A stretch of DNA of 64,000 bases from Fagopyrum homotropicum (GCA_033239125.1 BSWB01000006.1:119582242-119646241), one strand, 5' to 3'; shown: positions 45,142-56,689, counted from the first letter of the stretch. Numbers and translations: made by a program. Notes: generated by a model from the letters alone, not told the origin.

Positions 45142-46132
45142 TGTTGAATTATGGTGGGAACAAACGAACATATATTATGTTTACTACAGTAAAATAATAA
45201 GGAGAATAACAAAGATATTTTTTTAAGACCGAATCTAAACTATACTAACTCCTATCAAAAAAAATCTAAACTATACTAACAACAAAATAATAGATGATAT
45301 TCTTGATATTCTCACACGCTCTTACAGTTAAAGTGTGGGTAAAGTAGCGAAAGCTAAAGGCTTGAACAACATAATATCTTCATCAACAAGCAAAGGAGAC
45401 CAAGCAACACACCGGTAGTTCAGTTACATCATGGATCGATAGATACGCTGACATATTAGTGATAATAATAGATCGATAGGACGATCGGTGGTAAGGGTAG
45501 TTTTAGACGCCGATAGGTTGACGGCAATTGGGTTTGAGGTTCAGGACCTTTTGGATTGATAGACTCTTAAACCATATGGTGAGATCAAACCACACATATA
45601 TTAAGTTTACTAGGGCTCCATATATAGAGAATTACAATAGAATAATAAGGAGAATATCAACATATTCTTAATAAGATCAAATATAAACTATCCTAATAAC
45701 AATATAATATAAGATATTCTTGATATTCTCACACGCTCCTACCCTCAACATGTGGGTAAAGTAGGGAACACCGAAGGCTGTAACAAAAGCAACACACCGG
45801 TAGTTTAGTGGCATCATGGACCAATAGATATACCGATAGATTGGTGAAAACGATAGCTCGATAGGGCCACCACTAAATCGGTAGTAAGGGTAGATTTAGA
45901 TGACGGTAGGTTGACAACAATAGGGTATGAGATTCAGGTCCTTTTCTATCGATAGACTCTAATACCATGTTGAATTATAATGGGATCAAACTACATATAT
46001 TAAGTTAATTAGAACTCTATACATAGGGAATTACAATAGAATAATAAGAAGAATAACAAAGATATTCTTATAAAAATAAATCTAAATTATCCTAATAACA
46101 TCACAATAGATGATATTCTTAATATTCTCACA
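45142..46132 (-). mobile_element. Tandem TRIM-like array: three LTRs and two internal regions
   Basis: Three similar 159-175 bp LTR-like repeats (45142-45316, 45575-45733, 45968-46132) alternate with two similar internal segments. On the plus strand each LTR runs from TGTTGAATTAT (partly lost in the middle one) to GATATTCTCACA, so on the minus strand it is TGTGAGAATATC...TTCAACA. Next to the LTR each internal segment has GACTCTAATACCA (45955-45967) or GACTCTTAAACCA (45562-45574), complementary to a tRNA-iMet-type primer site. At the other end is a purine-rich run (GAGGGTAGGAGCG). No coding capacity. This fits terminal-repeat retrotransposons in miniature. The shared middle LTR suggests unequal recombination between copies. 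Confidence 0.7.
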
Positions 46133-46269
46133 AGGAGGTCGACGTTGTGCGATCGGAAAGAGTTGAGGCTGAGCGGCAATGTAGAATTACATCGATTAGA
46201 AAAGCTTCATAAAATTCAACATATCACTTTTAATCATTACTCACTTTTATATCCCTTTCAATATCGTCT

Positions 46270-46322
<53 letters not shown>

Positions 46323-46376
46323 CCGGTAAGAAGGCTTCTTACAAAAAAATAAGAAGAAATTTTTTTTTTATACTAT
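46091..46376. repeat. First copy of a ~286-bp tandem duplication spanning the TRIM end
   Basis: Begins CCTAATAACA in the TRIM LTR and ends TATACTAT. A second copy starts at 46377 with the same CCTAATAACA, is interrupted by LINE-2, and resumes at 49078. Contains a TA run at 46274-46319 that is much shorter in the second copy (about 49245-49257). Confidence 0.8.
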
Positions 46377-46399
46377 CCTAATAACAAGACAATAGATGA

Positions 46400-48960
46400 G
46401 GTACAAATTCAGGTCTATAGAGTTGTGTAATGTGAGGTACAAGCTGATATCCAGATTGTTGGTGGCCCGGATCAGACCACTCATGAATAAGCTAGTAAGC
46501 CCTTACCAACGCAGTTTCATTCTTGGTAGAATGATAGAAGACAATGTCATCATTGTCCAAGAATTGATTCATTCTATTGAGAAACAGAAGCGGGGAAAGA
46601 GATGGATGGTCATTAAAATAGATCTCAAAAAAGCATACGACAGGTTGGATAGGGATTTCATTGATGATACATCTAAACTTATTGGCCTTGCTGAGGTTTG
46701 GACTCAATGGATCTCTACTTGTGTCCGCTCGCAAACCATGTCGGTTCTATGGAATGGGGAGTTGACTGAAGGCTTCACTCCCACTAGAGGTGTAAGACAA
46801 GGAGATCCTCTGTCTCCCTATCTGTTTGTCTTATGTCTTGAGCGATTGGGTCACACGATCCAGTATCTGGTGGATGTTGGTATTTGGAAGCCGATAAAGA
46901 TCAAAAGAGATGGGCCGGCCTTTTCTCATGTTTTCTTTGCCGATACATCGTTCTTTTTGGTGAAGCTTCGGTGGAGAATATGATGGTTATTAACCAGTGC
47001 TTAAAGGATTTTTGCAGTTCGTCTAGACTCGAAGTGAGCCTCACTAAGTCACACTTGTCGGTTTCTCCAAATGTGGATATTGGGATTAGGAATGACATTC
47101 AAGGAGCTGCGGCTCTTCCATTGGTCTCGCAATTTGGTCGTTACCTTGGGTTCCCGATTCTGCAATCTCATATGAAAAGCAGTGATTTTAACTTTCTAGT
47201 GGATAGAACAAAAAAACAGAATGGAAACTTGGAAGGGGAAGTTCCTGAGTTTTGCGGGGAGACTCGCTCTCGTTAAGTCGGTGCTGAGCTCGTTTCCAAG
47301 CTATATAATGCGATTAGTCAAGCTCCCGAAAGCCATCTGTAATTCCTTGGATCGTACCTGCAGGGTGTGTTTGTGGGGGGACAATGAAAACCATAAGAAT
47401 ATCCATCTGGTGGCCTGGAGGGAGGTTTGTCTTCCTTTAGATCTGGGTGGCTTGGGTATTCATCCAACTACGAATGCTAATGGGGTTGCGCTTGGTAAGC
47501 AAGCCTGGAGGTTTATTCACTGTCAGGACTCTCCCTGGACTAAACTTCTGCCCACAAAATACCGCTTGACTAATTGTAGAGAGTTCTTGGATTGCAGTGT
47601 TAACAGGAGAGGCTCATACATTCTCAAAGGTCTAATCTGGGCAAAAGAGAGTGTGCTGAGTCAAGGTTTACGATGGATTCCCTATGATGGATCTTTCATC
47701 CGATTCCGGACTGATTTATGGTGCGGTGACAGTGCACTAATCTCCTTGGTCACCTCTCTTCCGGCCGATGCTGATATTTCTGATCGGATTGGTAATTACT
47801 GGTCATTGGAGTTGGGATGGGACTAGAATCATTTCAGCTCCCTGCTGTTGGCTCAAACGCTTAGGACTATTGTTGGTACCTCTCTTAGGGTGATTCCTGG
47901 TCAGCAGGACTGCGTAACTTGGTGCCTCTCCTTTGATGGGGTGTACTCTTCCAAATCTGCCTTTAGGTCCATCTCTCTCAGCGGTACGGTAGGTAGTCCG
48001 GTCAATCTTGTGTTTCGAGTTATTTGGAAGCTCCTTGTCCTTGAGCGTGTCAAAACATTTCTCTGGCTGGTTGCTCGGCATAGACTTTTGACGAATGCCG
48101 AAAGAAAGCGTCGGCATATGGCTCAAGATGAGTGTTGTGCGATGTGCCCGGGCACTGTTAAGTCCATTCTCCATGTCTTGCGGGACTATCCTGAAGTGGC
48201 TAGATTCTGGACCAGCAACGTTTTATCGGACCTCGTGGGGTCTTTCTTCTCAGCAGACTTATTGGAGTGGCTCTTTGTTAACCTTACCAGGTCTGTTGCG
48301 ATCGGTAATGATTTGCCTTGGAACGTGTTTTTTGCGGTGGTTGTGTGGTGGTGCTGGAGATGGAGAAACGACGTTGTGTTCCGTCATACTTTCCGCCCTA
48401 CTAATGGTGAGGCATTGGTTATGACATATGCTTCTAGTGTGGTGAAAGCCTTCAAAACCCAGCGTATTTCCAAGACGGGGAATGCAGTGGAGGTTGTGAG
48501 CATCTGGTGTTGTCCCCCGGTCGAGGGATGGAGTAAACTTTACACTGATGAGTCGGTTATTAGTGCTGAGGGACGTGCTTCGGCTAGTGGGTTAATTCGT
48601 CACTGTCTTGGTCAATGGCTTTGCGGATTTGTGATGAATATTGGTCATTCTACGGTCCCTATGGCAGAGCTTTGGGGGTTGTGTATGGGGCTCTATCAAG
48701 CATGGGAAAAAGGATTTAGAAGATCATCGTGGAGACGGATTCCGAGCTCATCATCAAGTTGGTTAATGGTGTCGTTTCCCCATCCCATCCTCTTTTCAAT
48801 CTGGTATCTCTTTGTCAAGGCTTCATTCGTAGAAGTTGGCTCGTTCAACTTCGGCATATCTATCGTGAAGCTAACTTTGCGGCCGATCATCTTGCTCGGC
48901 TTGGCTCCGCGTTTCCTTTAGGTTACTTTTTCATACAAAACGCACCAGTTTCTTTAGTCT
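46400..48960 (+). pseudogene. LINE-2 ORF2 remnant: reverse transcriptase, zf-RVT, RNase H
   Basis: Begins FRSIELCNVRYKLISRLLVA, then IKIDLKKAYDRLDRDFI and GVRQGDPLSPYLFVLCLERL. The catalytic motif reads FADT, missing the second Asp, and the frame changes there (46950-46985). Later frames: GRYLGFPILQSHMKSSDFNF, METWKGKFLSFAGRLALVKS (47221), then from 47848 a zf-RVT-type block (AERKRRHMAQDECCAMCPGT). RNase H follows as LYTDESVISAEGRASASGLI, MAELWGLCMGLYQAWEKGFR, and after another frame change near 48720 ETDSELIIKLVNG and REANFAADHLARLGSAFP. Several frameshifts; inactive. Confidence 0.82.
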
Positions 48961-49077
48961 AATTGTTAAAGAACGATGCTCGCGGAGTAGCGACCCGTAG
49001 GCTTATCTCATGTTAGCTTTTTCTCCTAAATAAATGTACGGGCCGACCTAGTCCCCCGTCCAAATTACCAAAAAAAA
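46400..49077 (+). mobile_element. LINE-2: 5'-truncated LINE with RNase H domain
   Basis: Starts inside the reverse transcriptase and ends in eight A residues. AGATGA at 46394-46399 and 49078-49083 is the likely short target duplication. Unlike LINE-1 it has a C-terminal RNase H and ends in poly(A), so it belongs to a different LINE subfamily. It sits in the second copy of the 286-bp duplication. Confidence 0.8.
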
Positions 49078-49311
49078 AGATGATATTCTTAATATTCTCA
49101 CAAGGAGGTCGACGTTGTGCGATCGGAAAGAGTTGAGGCTGAGCGGCAATGTAGAATTACAACGATTAAAAAAGCTTCATAAAATTCAACAAATCACTTT
49201 TAATCATTACTCACTTTTATATCCCTTTCTATATCGTCTAAAGTATATATATATATAGTTCCGGTAAGAAGGCTTCTTACAAAGAATAAGAATAAATTTT
49301 TTTTATACTAT
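49078..49311. repeat. Second copy of the 286-bp tandem duplication, remainder after LINE-2
   Basis: GATGATATTCTTAATATTCTCACAAGG and the following ~220 bp repeat 46110-46376 with few changes, including GTCGACGTTGTGCGATCGG and GTTCCGGTAAGAAGGCTTCTT. Sequence 49312-49500 after it is AT-rich with no feature. Confidence 0.8.
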
Positions 49312-49499
49312 GAGTTCATTTTATTTTGATATCACTATTGTTTTTTAGATTATAAACCAAAAAATACGCTTATTTTTTTAGGATATAATTTTATTTTTGA
49401 AAATTTATAAAAAAAACTCGATAGTACAACAGAAATAAAATTTTCTCTTCACCTCCCTCCACAAGAGTCTCCTCATCTGAACTATTCGAAAATTAAAAA

Positions 49500-50480
49500 A
49501 TTTAGGATAAAATTTCAGTTTGTATGTAGATGATGTGTTTATTGTTGGAAGCAACAAAAACATGATCAACCGAACTAAGAACCTACTTAGGGGTCAATTT
49601 GACATGAAAGATATGGGATTAGCGGATTTTATTATAGGGATTAAGATCACTACATATTCTGAAGGAATAATCCTGTCTCAAGCTCATTTTGTTGAAAAGA
49701 AACTTGAGAGGTTTAAGACCTACTCAAGTGGAACAACAATAAGTCCAGTGGGCCCTCAACTCCAATTGACCAAAAATGTCGGGGACGTAGTGTCACAACT
49801 GAAGTATGCACGTGTAATTGATAGTCTTATGTACTTAACCAACTGTAGACGTCCTCACTTGGTGCACTCATTCAATGTACTAAAGCGTTATACAAGTAAC
49901 CCATCACATAAACACTGAAAATGGATAACTATAGTATTGAACTACTTACATTATACTCAAAGTTATGGGTTGCACTATGATATGTATCCAACAGTTCTAG
50001 ATGGACACATTGATGCAAATTGGATATCCGACTCTAAAAACTCAAAATCCACAAGTGGATATGTGTTTACACTTAGTGGTGCAACAGTGTCTTGGGAATC
50101 ATCCAAACAAATTAAATTGACCAGATCCACAATGGAGTTTGAGTTCATTGCGTTAGACAAAGCATCGGAAGAAACTGAGTGTCTTTGAAACTTTTTTGGA
50201 AGATATTTCGATGTGGGAAAAACTAGTGTCGACATTAAATGTACATTGTGATAGTCAATCGGCTATAGATCGGGCAATGAATGTTTTATACAATGGAAAG
50301 TCATGTCACATTAGACGACGACATAAGTCCATTAGAATACTGATCTCAACAGGAATACTCTCGATCGACTATATCAAATAGGTTGACAACCTAGCGGATC
50401 CATTCACTAAAGGTTTGTCATGAGATCAAGTTTTAAAATCATTTAAGAGGAATTGGTTTAAAGCCTATTAAGAAAGAGGA
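49500..50480 (+). pseudogene. Copia reverse transcriptase end and RNase H, broken
   Basis: Reads YVDDVFIVGSNKNMINRTKN with the catalytic YVDD, then LADFIIGIKITTYSEGIILS, SLMYLTNCRRPHLVHSFNVL; a stop at 49916-49918; then GHIDANWISDSKNSKSTSGY, VFTLSGATVSWESSKQIKLT (RNase H), a stop near 50186 and a frame change; then VHCDSQSAIDRAMN and NLADPFTKGLS near 50390-50420. These are the usual copia C-terminal motifs in order. Confidence 0.85.
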
Positions 50481-50689
50481 TGCTTAAAGGATAACACCAT
50501 CTGCGTAATTGGAGATCCCACAATGTAGATTCAAGGGGAAAACCTAATCAAGCTGAATCGAGTGGATCACTATCTCTACCCAATTCTTAGGATGATAAAT
50601 AGTGTGAGATGTATGAGTGAAGGTTAAGCTTGAATTTGAATGATTTCATCGCCTTGAAACAAAGGGGGTACTAAAGATACTCTTTATGG

Positions 50690-51160
50690 TCAATTACCGT
50701 GTGAGTGTGACATGGGGCCGTGTCTAGGAGAATAAGGTGAGGCTAAATTCTCCAAGTTCACTCGTGTATAATCAGGGTTGTTCAATGCCAAAACAAACAC
50801 AACAAGAGAACCGACGTTCTGTGTGAAAATAAAGTTGTGTGATAGTTGTTGTCTAGGTTTACATAAAAGCTCGGGTGATTTAAGACATCGTGGTCACAAC
50901 CTGGACGAGTAAATCTGATAGGTACTAATTACCGTGCGAGTTTGACATGGGGACGTGTTTAGGAGAATAAGGTGAGGTTGAATTCTCCAAGTTCACTCAT
51001 GTATAATCAGGGTTGTTCAAGGCTAAAATGAACACAACGAGAACCAACGTTCTGTGTGAAAATGAAGTTGTGTGATAATTGTTGTCTAGGTTTACATAAA
51101 AGCCCGGGTGATTCAAGACATCGTGGTCACTACTTGGCCGAGTAAATTTGATAGCTACTC
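50690..51160 (+). repeat. Two-copy tandem repeat, 235-bp period, upstream of the copia 3' LTR
   Basis: ATTACCGTG...GAGTGTGACATGGGG at 50693 recurs at 50928; the two units share GGAGAATAAGGTGAGG, TATAATCAGGGTTGTTCAA and CATCGTGGTCAC. Non-coding. Lies between the RNase H and the polypurine tract. Confidence 0.88.
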
Positions 51161-51295
51161 ACTACGGACGCTTCAAGCTTGAAACATGACACCAGTCCAT
51201 ATGCAGTGATTTTTTGATTGTACTCTTAAAAATTCTTTCCGTTTTACCAAAAAGAGACACATAAGTTTTGAATCATTTCTATTCATGTGGGGGAT

Positions 51296-52256
51296 TGTAG
51301 GAACTATTTTATTATGAATAACACATGTATTTGATACATGGTGTGGCGGGCAATTTTGAAGTATATTTCCGGCAGGCTACGGTCATTGTCAACACCGGAA
51401 AGTGGGAGTTTTAATTTCATCTACTATAGCTCTTGCTTTCGGTATATTCATTAAGTTTGAGTTCCGTTTGAATGAGAAATGGAGACCCGAAGTTGGTTGC
51501 ACGCAAGACAAAAATTTGGGAAAAAGTCATAAAATGTGGATATCCCACATCGACTAGAAAGGGGGAATCCTACGGGATAATATAAGGATAAACGCATTAT
51601 GGTTGTGGCATTGGGTCAATGCCCATTTTTAATGGGGAACAACGTAGCCAACCAAGCACGCACACGTGCGCCGAGCCGTGCCGAGCCACGTCGTGTGGTG
51701 TTGTGTTGAGACGTGACAAGACGGGAAGACCGAGACGTAACACGGGCTGACCACCTATGTTATGTTTTGGACGGCCCAACTCTACGGTCCAACATAGAAA
51801 ATGGATAAGATTGATATTTAATATGTCAAATATCTAGAATATTCTCCAGTAAATGCATTCCGAGAGTTACGTTTTGCAGAATACTCTCCAGTTAAATGTA
51901 ATATCTGCAATAACTCTTCAACAAATCTCTCCTCCATCCTATTAATAAGACGTCATTCTCACTCAGAATTTCATCCGGAAAATGACATCTTCTCTATTCC
52001 CTTCACTTTGATTTCTCGAGAGTACAAATACTCATCCGGTTCATAGGTTTCGGGTAGATTACGCATTTTGGATTCTCACCGCAACTTTATCTTGAGATTC
52101 TTGAACACCGGTAACCGTCGTAATACGGGGTGTTTTTAGAATTAAGAAAAGAGATTGTATCTCGACTCTACGAAATTACGGTTTCAAATCGATAATTTTT
52201 TCCGCTTCTAATTCTATTGTGCGTTTATAGTTTATTTATGATATGTGGTTCCTACA
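51296..52256 (+). repeat. Copia 3' LTR, 961 bp
   Basis: Begins TGTAGGAAC and ends GTTCCTACA, a perfect 9-bp inverted terminal repeat, directly after a polypurine tract. Contains CCCACATCGACTAG and ATATAAGGATAAA (near 51580), likely the TATA region. No second LTR or target duplication can be checked because the 5' half is absent. Confidence 0.85.
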
Positions 52257-52847
52257 TATCTGTGTACATGATTATGCTTTTTTCAATCCATTTATACATG
52301 CATAGTGCATTACCAATGAGTTCAACAACAATGAACATGCAAAAAAAATCTAAATACTTGAAAAACAACCGGTACAATTGTAGTCAAATTATTCTTGCAA
52401 TCTTCTATTACAAATGATTATATCTAACCAACTAAATGAACAATCACAGTAGAGAAGACACAAAAAAAACTAAGTTATATATATTTATTTATTTTTTTTT
52501 TTTTTTTGAAGAGTTAATTAGAACACCCGGTTCGATCGGCTTTGCCGATCTACGTCCGGATCGGGTACTAAATCGTGGCCCATTGCTGGGGGATACCCTC
52601 CCAATATCAGTTTATATATATTTATTCATACAGGCCGGACTGTCGCGCGGTCCTAAATGTATATATATACCCATCTCATTAAAAAACGGGTTGGCTCCGA
52701 ACCGAACAAGCTAAACGGGTGGGCTCCGGTCCGAACAAGCTAAACTAGTTGTCAATACATATGTTTTTTCATGGGCAGACGGGTCGGTTCAAATTTTTAT
52801 AAGTCTAATGTTATAGTTATTGATAGATATTTATGAAGGTTAATGTT
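52257..52847. other. Spacer with low-complexity and short tandem repeats
   Basis: Holds a T run near 52490-52507 and a GC-richer patch with an inverted repeat GATCGGCTTTGCCGATC (about 52533-52549). It also has a two-copy 29-bp direct repeat beginning ACGGGTTGGCTCCGAACC at 52686 and ACGGGTGGGCTCCGGTCC at 52715. No gene seen. Confidence 0.6.
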
Positions 52848-52866
52848 CAGGTAAGGCTCTTTTATT

Positions 52867-52892
52867 GCGGTACGGCCGTACGGCCGTACCGC
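52867..52892. repeat. 26-bp perfect palindrome inside the left MITE terminal repeat
   Basis: Built from TACGGCCGTA and CGGCCGTACC with GCGG at the start and CCGC at the end; the whole segment equals its reverse complement. The right-end counterpart (53539-53564) has one changed base. Next to it, GACACGTGTC (52898-52907) is another palindrome with a CACGTG core. Confidence 0.93.
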
Positions 52893-52910
52893 AGGGCGAC
52901 ACGTGTCCCG

Positions 52911-52942
<32 letters not shown>

Positions 52943-53034
52943 CTCTTTTCTGAAACGATTTTTTTTTTTTTTTTTTTTTTTTTTACGGAAACTAATGAAA
53001 ATTTATTTGAACTACCATGTTATAATTTATGCAC

Positions 53035-53480
53035 TATTATCCTATAAACTTTGAACTATTCCTATATAATCCATGAACTATTACTTTTTAATATAATCCA
53101 TGAACTATTCTATTATAATTCATGAACTATCCCATAATAAGTTTTGAACTATTACTTTCACTCCTTTATAAATTTTTGCACTTTAAACTATTCTATTATA
53201 ATTCATGAACTATTCTATTATAATTCATGAACTATCCCATAATAAGTTTTGAACTATTACTTTCACTCCTTTATAAATTTTGCACTATGAACTATTCTAT
53301 TATAATTCATGAACTATGCTTTTAGAAGTTATGAACTATTACTTAATAAGTTTTGAACTATTACTTTCAATCCTTTATAAATTTTACACTATGAACTATT
53401 CTATTATAATTCATGAACTATCCTTTTATAAGTTATGAACTATTCCATAATAAGTTTTGAACTATTACTTTTACTCGTTT
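53035..53480. repeat. AT-rich tandem array inside the MITE
   Basis: Repeats of TTATAATTCATGAACTAT and related words (AAGTTTTGAACTATTACTTTC) about every 20-40 bp. Bounded by poly-T runs at 52915-52942 and 52959-52984, and by a poly-A/poly-T junction at 53483-53521. Confidence 0.8.
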
Positions 53481-53730
53481 TTAAAAAAAAAAAAAAAAAA
53501 AATTTTTTTTTTTTTTTTTTTCGGGACACGTGTCGCCCTGCGGTACGGCCGCACGGCCGTACCGCAATAATGGGCCTTACTTGAATAATACCCTATTTAT
53601 GAAATTGAACACTTTTTAAAATAAACAATTGAATAGAGGATAAACCATGATGAAAATATTAATAATTAGCCATAAATATTAATGAATCGAACATTTGTGA
53701 AAGAAAACTTTATGAACAATTAGATATTGC

Positions 53731-53868
53731 CTATTATTGTTATTATTGTTATTATTGTTATTATTGTTTTTATTGTTATTATTGTTATTATTATTCTTGT
53801 TATTATTCTTGTTATTATTCTTATTGTTATTCTTGTTATTATTGTTATTGTTGTTTTTATTGTTATTA

Positions 53869-53916
<48 letters not shown>

Positions 53917-54009
53917 TTGTTATTATTCTTATTGTTATTCTTGTTATTATTGTTGTTATTATTGTTGTTATTATTATTATTGTTATTGTTATTGTTGTTG
54001 TTGTTGTTG

Positions 54010-54082
<73 letters not shown>

Positions 54083-54083
54083 C
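53731..54083. repeat. Long TTA/TTG trinucleotide microsatellite
   Basis: About 350 bp of TTATTATTG-type triplets with TTC variants, ending in a pure TTA run. Open in several frames because the triplet has no stop in them; these frames are not genes. Confidence 0.95.
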
Positions 54084-55540
54084 ATTGATAGATATATTCT
54101 TGTCGAGATATTTTGTTAACTCTAGGTTAGAGGGTGTGACATTGCTACACGACATATTTAAGTTGGCTTAAATGGTTATTAAGGTTCAAAACGGTGCTTG
54201 GAACTATCATTAGGAGGAGGGGTGTGAAACGGGGTTAACGGGTCGATTCGAGTTAGGTCACAATTAGTTTGGGTTAGAATCAGGTCGGATAAAAAACAAG
54301 TTTAACTATTAAGTGGTCTATTTCGGGTTGAGTTGGATATTGATTGTTCGGGTTGAAACGGATTATAAGTACTCTCATTTCTCTAGTCATAACGGATCAA
54401 TTTAGTTCGGTTCTTAGACCATTTTGGCAGGTTTACTCTGGATTTTTAATGGATTTAAGTATCGGTGTCAATTAAGCCGGGTCAATTGGGTTCAAAGTCG
54501 GCTTTTATGTTCGGATTGATGTCGGGTTGAGTCAAAACCGGTTTGATTTTTAACATCTTGATTCGGATCGGACAATTTATCTACTTGAATTCAGGTTACC
54601 CAATTAGGTCGGGTAGTTCTTAGATATACACCTTTTCATTTAAACTTTTTACAAATATATTAACATGATCCGGATATCCGGATTTAGAGTTATAGAAACT
54701 CCGAGTCAAATACGATGTAAATTACTAGATCCGGTTTTATATAGAACTAATTATCCATTTGATCCGAATTCTAAAACATGATATTAGTATCCGAATCAAC
54801 TTTTAGCCGGATCGGACAATTATCCGCAAATATGATTGGTGATCTGAATGACTTCAGCAACATCCATTTGATCATTTAAAATTGACTAATTGAATCCGGA
54901 TATTGGTTGGTGCGTTTAATTCGGATATTCGACTATTTCATTTGATCTAGATCCATTTAATCTTGATAATACAATTTAGTTTTTCATACTTATCATAAAT
55001 GAGAGTTATATTAGTTTGCAAAAACGTTTCATTTACAAATGAGACTTATATTAGTTTGCATTTTTGCAACACGGTTTCATTTATTTGTTAAATATCTCAT
55101 ATTAAACGAGATTTATATTAGTTTGCAATATCGTTTCATTCGTTTGTTAAATATCTCAAACGAGACTTGTATTAATTTGTAATATCAAATTATATCGGGT
55201 CGGGTTAATTCAAGCTATCTGGACATATCAAGTCGGGCTACTTTGTGCAATCGGATCATTTGAGTCGTTTTACTTGGATCATATCGGGTCGAGTTACTTC
55301 AAAGAATCGGATTACTTTGAAGTAAATCGGTTTCAATCAGATTCATTTGAATAATCTCTTTTTTCAAATTTTCGGGACCATGAAATCGAATTTGTCGGGT
55401 CAATTTTATGTACAGGATCAACCTTCACCCGCTCTAATTTGGAGATTGTTAATTGTCATTATATCATCTCGGTCGCATTTGCCCATATTAACTTACAAGG
55501 TTTTTATTGAAAAAAAAAAAACAGATTTGTTTAAGAGGTA
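54084..55540. repeat. Degenerate repeat region rich in TCGGGT and CCGGAT words
   Basis: Many variants of TCGGGTT, GGATCGG and CCGGATAT, including a 16-bp palindrome ATCCGGATATCCGGAT near 54669. Within it, four tandem units near 55005-55185 repeat GAGACTTATATTAGTTTGCA with CGTTTCATTTATTTGTTAAATA. No open frame of note. Likely old transposon sequence, family not recognised. Confidence 0.55.
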
Positions 55541-55821
55541 AAAAAAAAAAAACAGAATTACGAATGTACTTTTTGTGCTATGCTTGGTAATAAAATTATT
55601 AATCATAATTAAGGGAGTTTTGTAGTAAGTAATTCTTGGTAACTGCAAATTACAGTCAGGAAATGCAGTATTGACTAGTCAAACTCCAAAAAGTGCAACC
55701 ATCCAATATACGTCCCTGCCAATTTGTTACTCAACTACCCTACCAACTTTCGTGAGCTCAATGCTTCCTAGTTACCAACTAGTTAGCATCAATTTATGAC
55801 AATATTTTCAAAAAATAAAAA

Positions 55822-55984
55822 AACCGAACAATTTATGACAATATTTTCATTGTATATGAGATTGCTGATATCTTTCACAAAAAAAATAGAATAACGGCGA
55901 TCATATCGAAACTAATTCACTCACTGTGAGACACATTAGTTATAAACCGAACAATTTATGACAATATTTTCATTGTATATGAGA
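55822..55984. repeat. 41-nt direct repeat, 122-bp period
   Basis: CCGAACAATTTATGACAATA and the following TTTTCATTGTATATGAGAT occur at 55822-55862 and 55944-55984, with a partial third copy near 55792. The rest of 55540-56040 shows nothing coding. Confidence 0.85.
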
Positions 55985-56079
55985 TCTTCCACTCTTTAGA
56001 TTAAAAAAAAAACAAATGTGGATAACCATCAAACTTGATATAAAAAAACTTATGACAAGTTGAATGAAATTTTATCTTC

Positions 56080-56450
56080 AGAATCTTGGATAATTTTGGA
56101 TTCTGTAACAAATTTGTTGGATGGATTAAAGAATGTTTAACCACGTCTTTTTCTCTGACCTGATCAACAATGGTCCCACTGAGCAATTTTTCCGTGAAAA
56201 AGGACTTAGACAAGGTGACCCCTTGTCGCTATACCTATTCATTTGGGGGCTGAATCCTAACACAAATGTTACAAGATGACTGTAACAATTATGATAACCA
56301 TATTGATTTCTCTATTTGTAGACAAGGAACCTCAATCCCCTTCCTTTCATTTGTTGATGAGATGATTATCTTTGCTAAGGCAGACATGACCTCTTGCCAA
56401 AGAATAAAACGAATCTTGGAAATATATTATTCCATACTGGGACATTAGCC
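56080..56450 (+). pseudogene. LINE reverse transcriptase fragment, heavily decayed
   Basis: Reads CNKFVGWIKECLTT, then FFREKGLRQGDPLSLYLFIW in a shifted frame, then ICRQGTSIPFLSFVDEMIIF and AKADMTSCQRIKRILEIYYS. The order matches the LINE RT core. The catalytic motif that should be ADD reads VDE. Several stops. It is unlike LINE-1 and LINE-2 in sequence, so an older insertion. Confidence 0.65.
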
Positions 56451-56689
56451 ATGAACCATATCAAATCACATGACAAGTACCTCTGGTGTCCCTTCATCAA
56501 TGGAAGAGTGGCAAAAGAAACTTTTGGGGTCGTTAACCTTAAAACCAAACAACAACTATCGAAATGAAAAGCTAACTCCTTATCGCAAGAAGGAAGAAAG
56601 ACCCTCATTTTACATATCTTACGACCAAACAACTATCGAAATGAGCTCAAGTTAACTCATAGTTGATTTGGTTTGAGTGCTAGAAGGTG

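Larger units (their letters stand above)
49500..52256 (+). mobile_element. 3' part of a Ty1/copia retrotransposon with 3' LTR
   Basis: Contains the end of the reverse transcriptase, RNase H, a 3' region with a tandem repeat, a polypurine tract (CATGTGGGGGAT, about 51284-51295) and the 3' LTR. Everything upstream of the YVDD motif is missing. The break near 49500 is abrupt and falls in AT-rich DNA. Confidence 0.85.
52848..53583. mobile_element. MITE-like element with ~62-bp terminal inverted repeats
   Basis: Left end CAGGTAAGGCTCTTTTATTG and right end (reverse complement) CAAGTAAGGCCCATTATTG continue as near-identical inverted repeats of about 62 bp to GACACGTGTCCCGA. No open frame of note. 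The interior is a T/A-rich tandem array. No convincing target duplication, so the superfamily is unclear; the CAGG start would suit hAT or CACTA-type derivatives. Confidence 0.75.

Noticed and set aside
46145..46381. Open frame with a Tyr-Ile run
   Set aside because: Produced by the TA dinucleotide run at 46274-46319.
53679..54171. Asn-rich, Ile-rich and Leu-rich open frames over the trinucleotide array
   Set aside because: They are all readings of one TTA/TTG microsatellite; a stop-free triplet repeat opens several frames at once. No flanking domain.
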